NCBI RefSeq assembly: GCF_000971175.1
Contig: NZ_BBLY01000001.1
Span: 421,709 to 485,708 of the forward strand
Source: Demequina pelophila
GTDB lineage: Bacteria; Actinomycetota; Actinomycetes; Actinomycetales; Demequinaceae
DNA length: 64,000 nt
Reading direction: 5' to 3'
In this document: positions 23,924 to 31,169 of the stretch, one piece after another
How positions within the stretch are numbered: the first letter of the stretch is position 1
Layout of the letters: every line of letters starts with the position of its first letter
Position numbers and translations under genes: made by a program
Notes under the pieces: generated by a model
The model's input: the letters and a program-made list of their open reading frames with translations, nothing else
Databases searched by the model: none
Told to the model about the DNA's origin: nothing

Positions 23924-24813
23924 GCCCGGCCGAGTCCACGACGGGAGCACCGCGACCCCTCTGGCCGCTGGCGGCGGGCGCGCTGGCGGGCGGAGCCTAT
24001 GCATGGGCCAGGCGGGGGCCGGGCTCCGCGCGCTGGCGGTTCGACCGGGCCGACGCCCGGCCGTTCGCTGCACCCTCGCGCATCGCGACGACGGCCGACC
24101 TCGACGGGCTTCCCGAGGCGGCCGCGCGCCTGCTGGGCTCCGCGGGCGTGGTGGGCAGGCCGATCCCGGCGGGCATGAGGGCGCACGTGACCGGACGGCT
24201 GCGCAGCGCGCCGGACGCCGCATGGATGCCCTTCCGGGCGCGCCAGGTGTCCACGTTCGCGCCCCGCCCGACCCGGAGGTTCCTCATGCAGGCCACCATG
24301 CGCGGGCTGCCGGTCGAGGTGCTGCACCAGATGGAGGGCCGCACGGCGACCATGCGGGCGAAGGTGTTGTCGCTCATTCCCGTCATCACGATGAGCGGCC
24401 CCGAGGCCGACCGCGCCGAGGCGGTCACGTTCCTCAACGACATGTGCGTGTTCGCGCCGGGCGCGCTTCTCGACGCACCCGTGACGTGGCAGGGGATCGA
24501 CGCGGAGCGCGTGCGCGTCGAGTACGACGCCCAGGCTGGGCGCGTGGGCGCGGAGCTCACGATCAGCCGCGACGGAAGGCTCGTCGACTTCGTCTCCCAC
24601 GACCGAGTCCAGGATCCCGGCACTCCACGTTCGCGCCGCCTCGACTGGTCCACGCCGATCGACGAGCACGCCGTACGCGACGGTGCGAGCATCGGCGTCC
24701 ACGGCGGCGCACGCTGGCGGGAGGACGGCCGTTGGTGGACCTACCTCGAGTTGAGGATCGATGACCTCTCGTACGCGACGCGGGCTCCTCAGTCGAGGAA
24801 GATGTCGGGGTAG
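23920..24813 (+). CDS. DUF6544-like protein
   Basis: A 297-residue protein with a short N-terminal hydrophobic stretch (LWPLAAGALAGGAYAWA) and a beta-rich body. GLPVEVLHQMEGRTATMRAKVLSLIPV, then GPEADRAEAVTFLNDMCVFAPGALL and VTWQGIDAERVRVEYD follow the pattern of DUF6544/DUF6920 proteins. No reaction is known; the fold resembles outer-surface lipid-binding proteins, which is only a hint. The GTG start overlaps the DUF4386 stop. Its last 25 bp overlap the convergent SDR gene. Confidence 0.75.
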   Translation: MSPAESTTGAPRPLWPLAAGALAGGAYAWARRGPGSARWRFDRADARPFAAPSRIATTADLDGLPEAAARLLGSAGVVGRPIPAGMRAHVTGRLRSAPDAAWMPFRARQVSTFAPRPTRRFLMQATMRGLPVEVLHQMEGRTATMRAKVLSLIPVITMSGPEADRAEAVTFLNDMCVFAPGALLDAPVTWQGIDAERVRVEYDAQAGRVGAELTISRDGRLVDFVSHDRVQDPGTPRSRRLDWSTPIDEHAVRDGASIGVHGGARWREDGRWWTYLELRIDDLSYATRAPQSRKMSG

Positions 24814-25631
24814 AGCGCCTCGTCCGGCGTGCCCGGCACCGCCGCGTATCCCGACAGGTCCGTGATGCCCGCCTCCGCGAGCACGTCCTCGACCACGAGC
24901 GAGCGTCCGGTCAGCTCGCGGGACGATGCGGTGATCACCTCGTACGCGGCGTCCGCGTAGATCTGCGGAGTCCGGCTGAGCGCCATGAGCCGGTCGCCCC
25001 CGGGAAGCTTGTCGATCGCGGCCGTGGCGATCGTGGTGCGCGGCCACAGCGTGTTCGCGGCCACGCCTCGGGAGGCGAACTCCGCGGCCATTCCCAGCGT
25101 CACCATGGTCATCGCGAACTTCGCCACCGAGTAGCCCGTGTGCGCCCCGAGCCACTTCGCGGTGGGGTTGAGCGGCGGCGACAGGGACAGAATGTGCGGG
25201 TTGTCCGAGGCCGTCAGGTGGGGCAGGGCGGCCCGCGAGAGCATGAAGGTGCCGCGGACGTTGACGTCCTGCATGAGGTCGTACTTCTTCTCGGACAGGA
25301 CGGCCGTAGGGGACAGGTCGATCACGCTGGCGTTGTTGACCACCACGTCGATCCCGCCGAACCGCTCGACCGTCTCCGCGACGGCACGGGCGATGTCGTC
25401 GTCGTTGCGGACGTCGCCCACGATCGGGTGGGCGTGGCCCCCGGCGGCGACCACCGCATCGGCCGCCGTGTGAAGCGTGCCCTCGAGGGTGGGATGCGGC
25501 GCGTCCGTCTTGGCGAGCATCGCGACGTTCGCGCCGTCGCGGGCGGCGCGCACCGCGATCGCGAGCCCGATGCCGCGGCTGCCGCCGGACATGAGGAGGG
25601 TGCGGCCCGCGAGACCGCCTCCGGCGCTCAC
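24789..25631 (-). CDS. Short-chain dehydrogenase, HSDL2-like
   Basis: A 280-residue SDR. TLLMSGGSRGIGLAIAVRAARDGANV is the cofactor site, NNAS the structural motif, LSLSPPLNPTAKWLGAHTGYSVAKF the catalytic S-Y-K region, and WPRTTIATAA the substrate loop. NPHILSLSPPLN and LWPRT are characteristic of the HSDL2 (hydroxysteroid-dehydrogenase-like 2) branch, linked to fatty acid metabolism; the C-terminal SCP2 domain of the animal protein is absent. Its GTG start overlaps the enoyl-CoA hydratase stop, forming a two-gene operon that fits acyl-CoA oxidation. Confidence 0.87.
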   Translation of the reverse strand: MSAGGGLAGRTLLMSGGSRGIGLAIAVRAARDGANVAMLAKTDAPHPTLEGTLHTAADAVVAAGGHAHPIVGDVRNDDDIARAVAETVERFGGIDVVVNNASVIDLSPTAVLSEKKYDLMQDVNVRGTFMLSRAALPHLTASDNPHILSLSPPLNPTAKWLGAHTGYSVAKFAMTMVTLGMAAEFASRGVAANTLWPRTTIATAAIDKLPGGDRLMALSRTPQIYADAAYEVITASSRELTGRSLVVEDVLAEAGITDLSGYAAVPGTPDEALYPDIFLD

Positions 25632-26398
25632 CGGCGGCCCCCGGCGGCGGCAGCGGCGAAGGCCGCGATGCGCTCCGACGCCTCCGCGCCGACGAACGCG
25701 GCTCCGATGGTGCGGGCCTCGTCGTCCAGGCTCTCCCTGAAGGTGCGGGTGGCGGAGGCGCGCACGAGCCGCGCGGCCTGGCCGAGCGCCCCGCTGGGCC
25801 CGTCCGCCCAGCCTCGCGCGATCTCCAGCGCCCGATCGAGGGGCGCCGCGGACACCTCCGCGACCATGCCCCAGTCGCGCGCGGTGGCCGCGTCCAGCTC
25901 CCGGTCCGACAGGAGCAACTCGAGCGCGCGGCGCTCGCCGACCGCGCGCGTAAGCAGCGTGCTCACCCCCAGGTCGGGGGAGAGGCCCACGCCCGCGTAC
26001 CGGCCGGCCACGCGCAGGTCCTCGCCCGCCACCACGTAGTCGGCCGCGAGCAGCAGGCCGATGCCGCCGCCCGCGACCGCGCCCTGCGCGGCGGCGACCA
26101 CGGGGATGGGGGCCTCGACGAGCGCCGCGATGCCCGCGTGGATCTGGTGCGCCGCGGCGGTGATGCCGTCCTGGTCCGCGCCCGACTGCGCCATCGCGAG
26201 CACGTCGCCGCCGGCGCAGAAGGCGCGCCCCTCGGCGGAGACGAGGATCGCCCGGGTGCCCGGGTCCGCGACCGCGGCGAGACACGCGTCCCGGTACTCG
26301 CTGCCCATGGCGAAGTCGAACGCGTTGAGCCGGTCGGGGCGCGCGAACGTGAGCCGGGCGATGCCGTCGTCGAGCGAGAGTCGGATGGATCCGGGCAT
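25628..26398 (-). CDS. Enoyl-CoA hydratase/isomerase family protein
   Basis: A 256-residue crotonase-fold protein. The oxyanion-hole segments are GRAFCAGGDVLAM and GAVAGGGIGLLLAADYVVA; the N-terminal LTFARPDRLNAFDFAM is typical. In classical hydratases two Glu residues act. Here the second position reads RYAGVGLSPDLGVSTLL, where the family often has Glu or Asp, so isomerase or other crotonase activity is possible. RBS GGAGG lies 6 bp before the ATG. It is co-transcribed with the HSDL2-like SDR. Confidence 0.85.
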   Translation of the reverse strand: MPGSIRLSLDDGIARLTFARPDRLNAFDFAMGSEYRDACLAAVADPGTRAILVSAEGRAFCAGGDVLAMAQSGADQDGITAAAHQIHAGIAALVEAPIPVVAAAQGAVAGGGIGLLLAADYVVAGEDLRVAGRYAGVGLSPDLGVSTLLTRAVGERRALELLLSDRELDAATARDWGMVAEVSAAPLDRALEIARGWADGPSGALGQAARLVRASATRTFRESLDDEARTIGAAFVGAEASERIAAFAAAAAGGRR

Positions 26399-26524
26399 GG
26401 GGGACCTCCAGGCGATTCGTCGTTGAGCCGTCGTGCGCCCATCCTGGCACAGCGTGCCGTCCTGGCGGCGGGCGCGACGTCCGAATTGCCCCGAGTGTCG
26501 TTCGCCACACCTGAACGGGGCCCT

Positions 26525-26538
26525 CCGACCTTGGTCCC
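26525..26538. promoter_or_regulatory. DosR/DevR-like palindrome
   Basis: CCGACCTTGGTCCC matches the GGGACCTTGGTCCC palindrome at 12 of 14 bases. It lies 35 bp before the ATG at 26573, in the gap divergent from the enoyl-CoA hydratase operon. A complete version of this palindrome precedes nrdD. Confidence 0.3.
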
Positions 26539-26558
26539 GGACCCGCGTGCGGGTCCGG
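26537..26558. repeat. 10-bp inverted repeat before a small membrane protein gene
   Basis: CCGGACCCGC and GCGGGTCCGG flank a 2-bp centre. The hairpin ends 14 bp before the ATG at 26573 and just ahead of its RBS (GAGGATGG), so it could act on transcription or translation of that gene. Confidence 0.5.
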
Positions 26559-26572
26559 CTGAGGATGGCGGC

Positions 26573-27205
26573 ATGGCAACGCCGCCCGAGAACAATGACT
26601 GGACCCAGGCCGAGATCGACGCGCGCTTCAGCGAGATCATCGCCCCCCTCGAGGGGCGGTGGATCGCACGGGGCGGACACGAGTCCACCCCGACATCCGC
26701 CCCTACCGCGGCGACCGCGCGACGCGACAGGCGTCGACGCGGCCCCTGGCGACGCCCGCTGATGCTCGCGGCGTCCGCGCTGACGGTGGCGGGCCTCACC
26801 AGCGTGTTCATGCCTCCCGCGCAGGCGGCGGAGATCGCGCTCGACTTCCCGGCGTCGACCAGCGTGCAGCAGGTGTCCGAGCGCCACTTCGAGGTGGCCG
26901 ACTCCTTCGGGGAGGCCTCGGTCACGCTGCACCGTGGCGCGCACGCCACGGCGAGCCGAGGACCGGGCGACGCGTGCGACTCCGTCGTCGAGCCCGTCGC
27001 CGTGGGCGGGCACCTGGCCGAGCGCGCCGTGGTCGACTGTCCCGACGGCCGCATCGACCGCGTGGTCGTGACCGTGGGCGAGGACCAGCTCATCGCCACG
27101 CGCGCGGTCGGAGCCTCCGAGGACCTGTCCGCGGGGGACGATGCATGGCTCGCCTGGCTCGCGGGACTGGGACTCGGGACGGCGCTCGAGCCCGAGGGGC
27201 TGTAG
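26573..27205 (+). CDS. Hypothetical single-pass membrane/exported protein
   Basis: A 210-residue protein of no family I recognise. The first 60 residues are cytoplasmic and basic near the end (RRDRRRRGPWRRP), followed by a TM or signal-anchor segment (LMLAASALTVAGLTSVFMPP) and AQAAE. The outer 120 residues contain one cysteine pair (GDACDS and VVDCPDG). RBS GAGGATGG is 6 bp before the ATG. It stands alone between a divergent lipid operon and the DUF2200 gene. Confidence 0.65.
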   Translation: MATPPENNDWTQAEIDARFSEIIAPLEGRWIARGGHESTPTSAPTAATARRDRRRRGPWRRPLMLAASALTVAGLTSVFMPPAQAAEIALDFPASTSVQQVSERHFEVADSFGEASVTLHRGAHATASRGPGDACDSVVEPVAVGGHLAERAVVDCPDGRIDRVVVTVGEDQLIATRAVGASEDLSAGDDAWLAWLAGLGLGTALEPEGL

Positions 27206-27281
27206 GCCGCGCCGGGTGGCCCTGGCATCCCGTCGGTGCCGTGGACGAAGGCGCGGGGGATGCGACGCGCGTGCCGTCGCC

Positions 27282-27287
27282 TACGCT
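27282..27287 (+). promoter_or_regulatory. Putative -10 of the DUF2200 gene
   Basis: TACGCT, TANNNT form, 40 bp before the ATG at 27327. No clear -35. Confidence 0.25.
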
Positions 27288-27326
27288 GAGGAGATCGCCC
27301 GACCGTCGCCCGCCCAAGGAGCAGCC

Positions 27327-27677
27327 ATGTCCAGCCACCGCATCTTCTCGATGAGCTTCGCGAAGATCTACCCGCTGTACGTCCAGAAGGTCGAGCGAAA
27401 GGAGCGCGCCCGCGAGGACCTCGATCGCGTGCTGACCTGGCTCACCGGCTACGACGAGGAGGGCCTCGCAAGGGCGGTCGATGGCGAGGTGGACGTCGAG
27501 ACGTTCCTCACCGAGGCGCCCGCGTACAACCCGCATGCGGACCTCATCACGGGCGTGATCTGCGGTGTGCGCGTCGAGGAGATCGAGGACCCGCTCATGA
27601 AGCGCGTGCGTCAGATGGACAAGCTGGTCGACGAGGTCGCGCGGGGGAAGAGGATGGAGTCGATCCTGCGCGGCTGA
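27327..27677 (+). CDS. DUF2200 family protein
   Basis: A 116-residue soluble protein matching DUF2200 closely: HRIFSMSFAKIYPLYVQKVERK, ETFLTEAPAYNP, LITGVICGVRVEEIEDPLM, and DKLVDEVARGKRMESIL at the end. The family is widespread and of unknown function. RBS AAGGAG lies 7 bp from the ATG. Confidence 0.88.
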   Translation: MSSHRIFSMSFAKIYPLYVQKVERKERAREDLDRVLTWLTGYDEEGLARAVDGEVDVETFLTEAPAYNPHADLITGVICGVRVEEIEDPLMKRVRQMDKLVDEVARGKRMESILRG

Positions 27678-27702
27678 GCGGCGGGGCGGCGCCTGCCGGG
27701 AC

Positions 27703-28713
27703 TCAGCCGAAGCGGAGGAAGACCGGCGCGCTCTGCCAGATGCGCGTCTGCTGGACGCCGCTGCCGTAGCCCACGGCCTCGACCTGCTGGTTGCCGCCCA
27801 CGTAGATGGACACGTGCCCGGGCGACCAGATGACGTCGCCGGGCCGGGCGTTCGCCCGGGACACGACGGTGCCGACCGAGCGGATCGCGCCCGAGGAGTG
27901 GGGCAGGCTGATGCCGATCTGCGCGTACGACCACGACACGAGGCCCGAGCAGTCGAACGCCCAGGGGCCCGTGGCCGCGTAGCGGTAGGTGGAGCCGATG
28001 CGCGACTGGGCCGCGCCGACCACGCCGCCCGTGCTGACGGCAACGGTCGAGGAGTCGGTTGCGGCCGTCGAGGTGCTGCCGGTGACCGTGGTGGTGTTGC
28101 CCACGAGAATCGCGGCGGGCTCGACGTAGTCCTCGAGCGATCCCTTGGCGACGAAGCCGGTGACGCCGTCCTCCGTGTAGACGCGCACGAACCCGTCCTC
28201 GACGTGGCGCTCGTCATCGGTGCCCAGCTCCGCGTCCTTGGCGAGCGTGCGCAGCTCCTCCGACTCGGACGAGGGCGCGGCGTAGAGCGTCGTGGCGGCC
28301 GTGGTGACGACCTCGGGTTCGGCGGCGAGCCGCTTGGCCTTCTCGATCTGCTCGGGCTGGTCGCGGAGGGGAGTGACGGCCGGAGTCTCGGGCGCGTCCG
28401 CCTGCCAGGTGAGGTCCGTGGAGGCGGTGATCTCCGTGATCGCGCCGTCTCCGGAGGTTGCGGCGTCGTCCTCGGCCATGCCCTGCGTCTCCGCCGCGGC
28501 CGCCTCGGGCGCCTCGACCGAGAGCGGCACCGCGTCCACCTGGGAGATGTCCGCGAAGAGAGCGCTCGCCTGAACCGACTCGGTGGCCGCACTCGCGTCG
28601 GCCGGCGACATGATCGCGCCGGCACCGTAGCCGAGCGTCATCGCGCAGCCCGCGACCGCGACGGCGGCGACGCGATTGACGGGCGCGAAGCGCACCGGGC
28701 GACGATTGGACAA
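27703..28713 (-). CDS. Secreted NlpC/P60 peptidoglycan hydrolase with SH3 domain
   Basis: A 336-residue exported protein. An N-terminal signal segment (VNRVAAVAVAGCAMTLGYGAGAI) is followed by a low-complexity Ala/Glu region, a bacterial SH3 domain (TLYAAPSSESEELRTLAKDAEL to GFVAKGSLEDYV) and a C-terminal NlpC/P60 domain. Catalytic Cys255 is in WAFDCSGLVSWSY, and the His is in GHVSIYVG. It should cleave a gamma-D-Glu-diaminoacid bond in stem peptides. Start: TTG 28713 with RBS AGGGAGAG. A GTG at 28758 is in frame but lies upstream of this RBS. The 263-bp leader is AT-rich near the start. Confidence 0.87.
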   Translation of the reverse strand: MSNRRPVRFAPVNRVAAVAVAGCAMTLGYGAGAIMSPADASAATESVQASALFADISQVDAVPLSVEAPEAAAAETQGMAEDDAATSGDGAITEITASTDLTWQADAPETPAVTPLRDQPEQIEKAKRLAAEPEVVTTAATTLYAAPSSESEELRTLAKDAELGTDDERHVEDGFVRVYTEDGVTGFVAKGSLEDYVEPAAILVGNTTTVTGSTSTAATDSSTVAVSTGGVVGAAQSRIGSTYRYAATGPWAFDCSGLVSWSYAQIGISLPHSSGAIRSVGTVVSRANARPGDVIWSPGHVSIYVGGNQQVEAVGYGSGVQQTRIWQSAPVFLRFG

Positions 28714-28976
28714 GTTCTCTCCCTCAGAAGGCTTCAACGAAGATAACAAAATGGTCACGGAGCGCGAAATCTTGCGGCGTGTCGTTGCTCACAGGCGCCG
28801 ATGCGGGGGCCGGGGACATCGGCGGCCGGGCGCTTGGACTTTGCGACGGCCTCGGGACACAATGGCGGTGCCGTCACGCATCAAACGAGGCCTCGGATCC
28901 ACATCGAGTGGGCATTGCGGACGGGCGACACCCGTACGTTGGCGGGCGACCGCCCACCCAGACCCGAGGAGCCCAC

Positions 28977-30191
28977 ATGACCGTGACCATCCAGACGACC
29001 ACGTCCGGATCGCTGCCGCGCACCCCCGAGCTCGCCGCCGCGAACGCGGCGCTCGCGAAGGCGGAGGACGGCTTCACGCTGGTCCGCACGCCCGAGTACG
29101 ACGAGCTCGCGGAGCAGGCCGTCAAGGACATCGTCAAGCGCCAGGTCGAGGCCGGCATCACCATCGTCGGCGACGGCGAGCTGGGCAAGGCGATGTCCGC
29201 GTCCCACGACTTCGGCGCCTGGTGGTCGTACTCGTTCCAGCGCACCGCGGGCCTCGCGCTGCCCGAGCCGGGCGCGCCCATGCCGGAGCCGGTGCGCTCC
29301 GAGCCCGGCAACGTGCGCCTCACCTCCATGAACGACCGTCGCGACTGGGTCGCCTTTGCGGCGGCCTACGGCGACCCGACGTCCGGCGTGCTGCTGGGCG
29401 AGCCGCCGTTCTGGCCGCAGGCGGTCGGGCCGCTGTCGTACCGCGGTCACGACCTGATCGCCCACGACATCGCGAACCTCAAGTCCGCCCTCGCGGACGC
29501 CGGCCTCGAGAAGGGCTTCCTGACCTCGCTCGCGCCCGGCTCGGCCGCGCGCATCGGCAACGCGTTCTTCCCGTCCGAGGAGGAGCACATCGCGGCCTGG
29601 GCGGACGTGATGCGCGAGGAGTACAAGGCGATCGTCGACGCGGGCCTGACCGTGCAGCTCGACGACCCGTCGCTCGCGGAGTCCTGGGACCAGATCAACC
29701 CCGAGCCCTCCGTCGCGGACTACCGCGCCTTCCTCCGCACCCGCATCGACGCGATCAACCACGCGATCGCGGGCCTGCCCAAGGAGCAGGTGCGCCTGCA
29801 CATCTGCTGGGGATCGTGGCACGGCCCCCACACCACGGACCTCGAGCTGCGCCACATCCTGGACCTGCTCCTGGAGATCGAGGCGGGCGAGTTCTCGTTC
29901 GAGGCCGGCAACGTGCGCCACGAGCACGAGTGGAAGGTGTGGCGCGACGCGGATTTGCCCGCGGGCGCCCGCATCCTGCCCGGCGTCGTGAGCCACGCGA
30001 CCAACGTGGTCGAGCACCCCGACCTGGTGGCCGAGCGCATCGTCCGCTTCGCGGAGATCGTGGGCCCGGAGAACGTGGTCGCGTCCACCGACTGCGGCCT
30101 GGGCGGTCGCGTCCACCCGCAGATCGCGTGGGCCAAGCTGGACTCGCTCGGTGAGGGCGCCCGCCGCGCGGCGGCGCTTCTCAACGGCTGA
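28977..30191 (+). CDS. MetE C-terminal-domain-like methyl/alkyl transferase
   Basis: A 404-residue cobalamin-independent methionine synthase II-type protein. It equals only the catalytic half of MetE. The Zn ligands are visible: His275 and Cys277 (LHICWG) and Cys373 (STDCGLGGR). Start motif SGSLPRTPEL and VGDGELGKAM are typical of this branch, which also holds epoxyalkane:coenzyme M transferase and core methionine synthases. The thiol substrate and alkyl donor cannot be told apart here. RBS GAGGAG is 6 bp before the ATG. It is divergent from the NlpC/P60 gene and ends at a strong hairpin. Confidence 0.85.
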   Translation: MTVTIQTTTSGSLPRTPELAAANAALAKAEDGFTLVRTPEYDELAEQAVKDIVKRQVEAGITIVGDGELGKAMSASHDFGAWWSYSFQRTAGLALPEPGAPMPEPVRSEPGNVRLTSMNDRRDWVAFAAAYGDPTSGVLLGEPPFWPQAVGPLSYRGHDLIAHDIANLKSALADAGLEKGFLTSLAPGSAARIGNAFFPSEEEHIAAWADVMREEYKAIVDAGLTVQLDDPSLAESWDQINPEPSVADYRAFLRTRIDAINHAIAGLPKEQVRLHICWGSWHGPHTTDLELRHILDLLLEIEAGEFSFEAGNVRHEHEWKVWRDADLPAGARILPGVVSHATNVVEHPDLVAERIVRFAEIVGPENVVASTDCGLGGRVHPQIAWAKLDSLGEGARRAAALLNG

Positions 30192-30208
30192 GCCTTCCCC
30201 CGCAGGCG

Positions 30209-30238
30209 CGCGGCGCCGGTCCCAGGGCCGGCGCCGCG
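30209..30238. terminator. Bidirectional hairpin terminator
   Basis: An 11-bp perfect stem CGCGGCGCCGG / CCGGCGCCGCG with an 8-nt loop lies between the MetE-like gene (+) and the EamA gene (-), which converge. No U-tract, as is common in high-GC actinobacteria. Confidence 0.7.
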
Positions 30239-30263
30239 TCCGCTCGGGCGGTTGCTGCAAGGG

Positions 30264-31160
30264 TCAGGCGGGGGCGGCGTCCGGCACCGGGCGAGGCGCC
30301 CGCCCGGCGCGCACCGCGAGGGCCGAGGCGCCGATGACCAGCGCGATGCCCACGAGCGCCTGCCACGACAGGCGCTGACCCAGCGCCACGAAGCCGGCGA
30401 TCGAGGCGATCGCGGGCATGAGGCTCATGAGGATCGCGAACGTCGCAGGCCGGATCCGGCGCAGCGCCGCCATCTCGAGGACATAGGGGATCGCCGACGA
30501 CAGCACGGCGACCGCCGCGCCCAGCGCGAGCGTCGCGGGGTCGAGCAGCGCCGTCCCGGCCGACGCGATGCCGAGCGGCAGCGCGGCGACGGCGCCCAGG
30601 GCCATGGCGATCGCGAGGCCATCGTGTCGCCGGAAGCGCCGGCCGGTCGCGGCCGACATGAGGATGTACCCCGCCCAGCACGCGGCCGCCGCGAGCGCGA
30701 ACGCGACGCCCCACGGGTCGAGCGACTCGAAGCCGCCGCCGCTCATGAGCACCACGCCGGCCAGCGCGATCCCCGCGGCGATCCACGACACCAGACGCCT
30801 GCCGGTGATGATCGCCAGCACGAGGGGTCCGAGCATCTCGATCGTGACGGCGGCCCCCAGCGGGATGCGTGCGATGGCCTGGTAGATGGTGATGTTCATG
30901 GCCGCCAGGCAGGCCGCGAAGCCGGCCACCGTGAGCCAGTCCGCTCGCTGGAGACCCCGGATGCGGGGGCGCAGGACCGCCAGGAGCAGGATCGCGGAGA
31001 ACGCGAGGCGGAGGAAGACGATCCCGCCCGGCCCCGCGCGCGGGAACAGCAGCACCGCCAGCGCGGCGCCGAACTGCTGCGTGAACGCGCCGGCGACCAC
31101 GAGGGAGACGGCGCCGCCGGAGCCCAGGCCGCGCGTCAGCCCGGCGCCCGGACGTGCCAC
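30264..31160 (-). CDS. EamA/RhtA-like exporter
   Basis: A 298-residue protein with ten TM helices in two EamA repeats (first AGAFTQQFGAALAVLLFP, second WGVAFALAAAACWAGYIL). ALAVLLFPRAGPGGIVFLRL resembles RhtA-type threonine/homoserine exporters, but the substrate is inferred. The GTG start lies 10 bp after the DEAD-box helicase stop and has no strong RBS, so it may depend on translation from upstream. Confidence 0.85.
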   Translation of the reverse strand: MARPGAGLTRGLGSGGAVSLVVAGAFTQQFGAALAVLLFPRAGPGGIVFLRLAFSAILLLAVLRPRIRGLQRADWLTVAGFAACLAAMNITIYQAIARIPLGAAVTIEMLGPLVLAIITGRRLVSWIAAGIALAGVVLMSGGGFESLDPWGVAFALAAAACWAGYILMSAATGRRFRRHDGLAIAMALGAVAALPLGIASAGTALLDPATLALGAAVAVLSSAIPYVLEMAALRRIRPATFAILMSLMPAIASIAGFVALGQRLSWQALVGIALVIGASALAVRAGRAPRPVPDAAPA

Positions 31161-31169
31161 CCGCGTGCG

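Noticed and set aside
28714-28976. Possible c-di-AMP (ydaO) riboswitch upstream of the NlpC/P60 gene
   Set aside because: Such genes are often controlled this way, but I could not find the conserved ydaO core segments in this leader.
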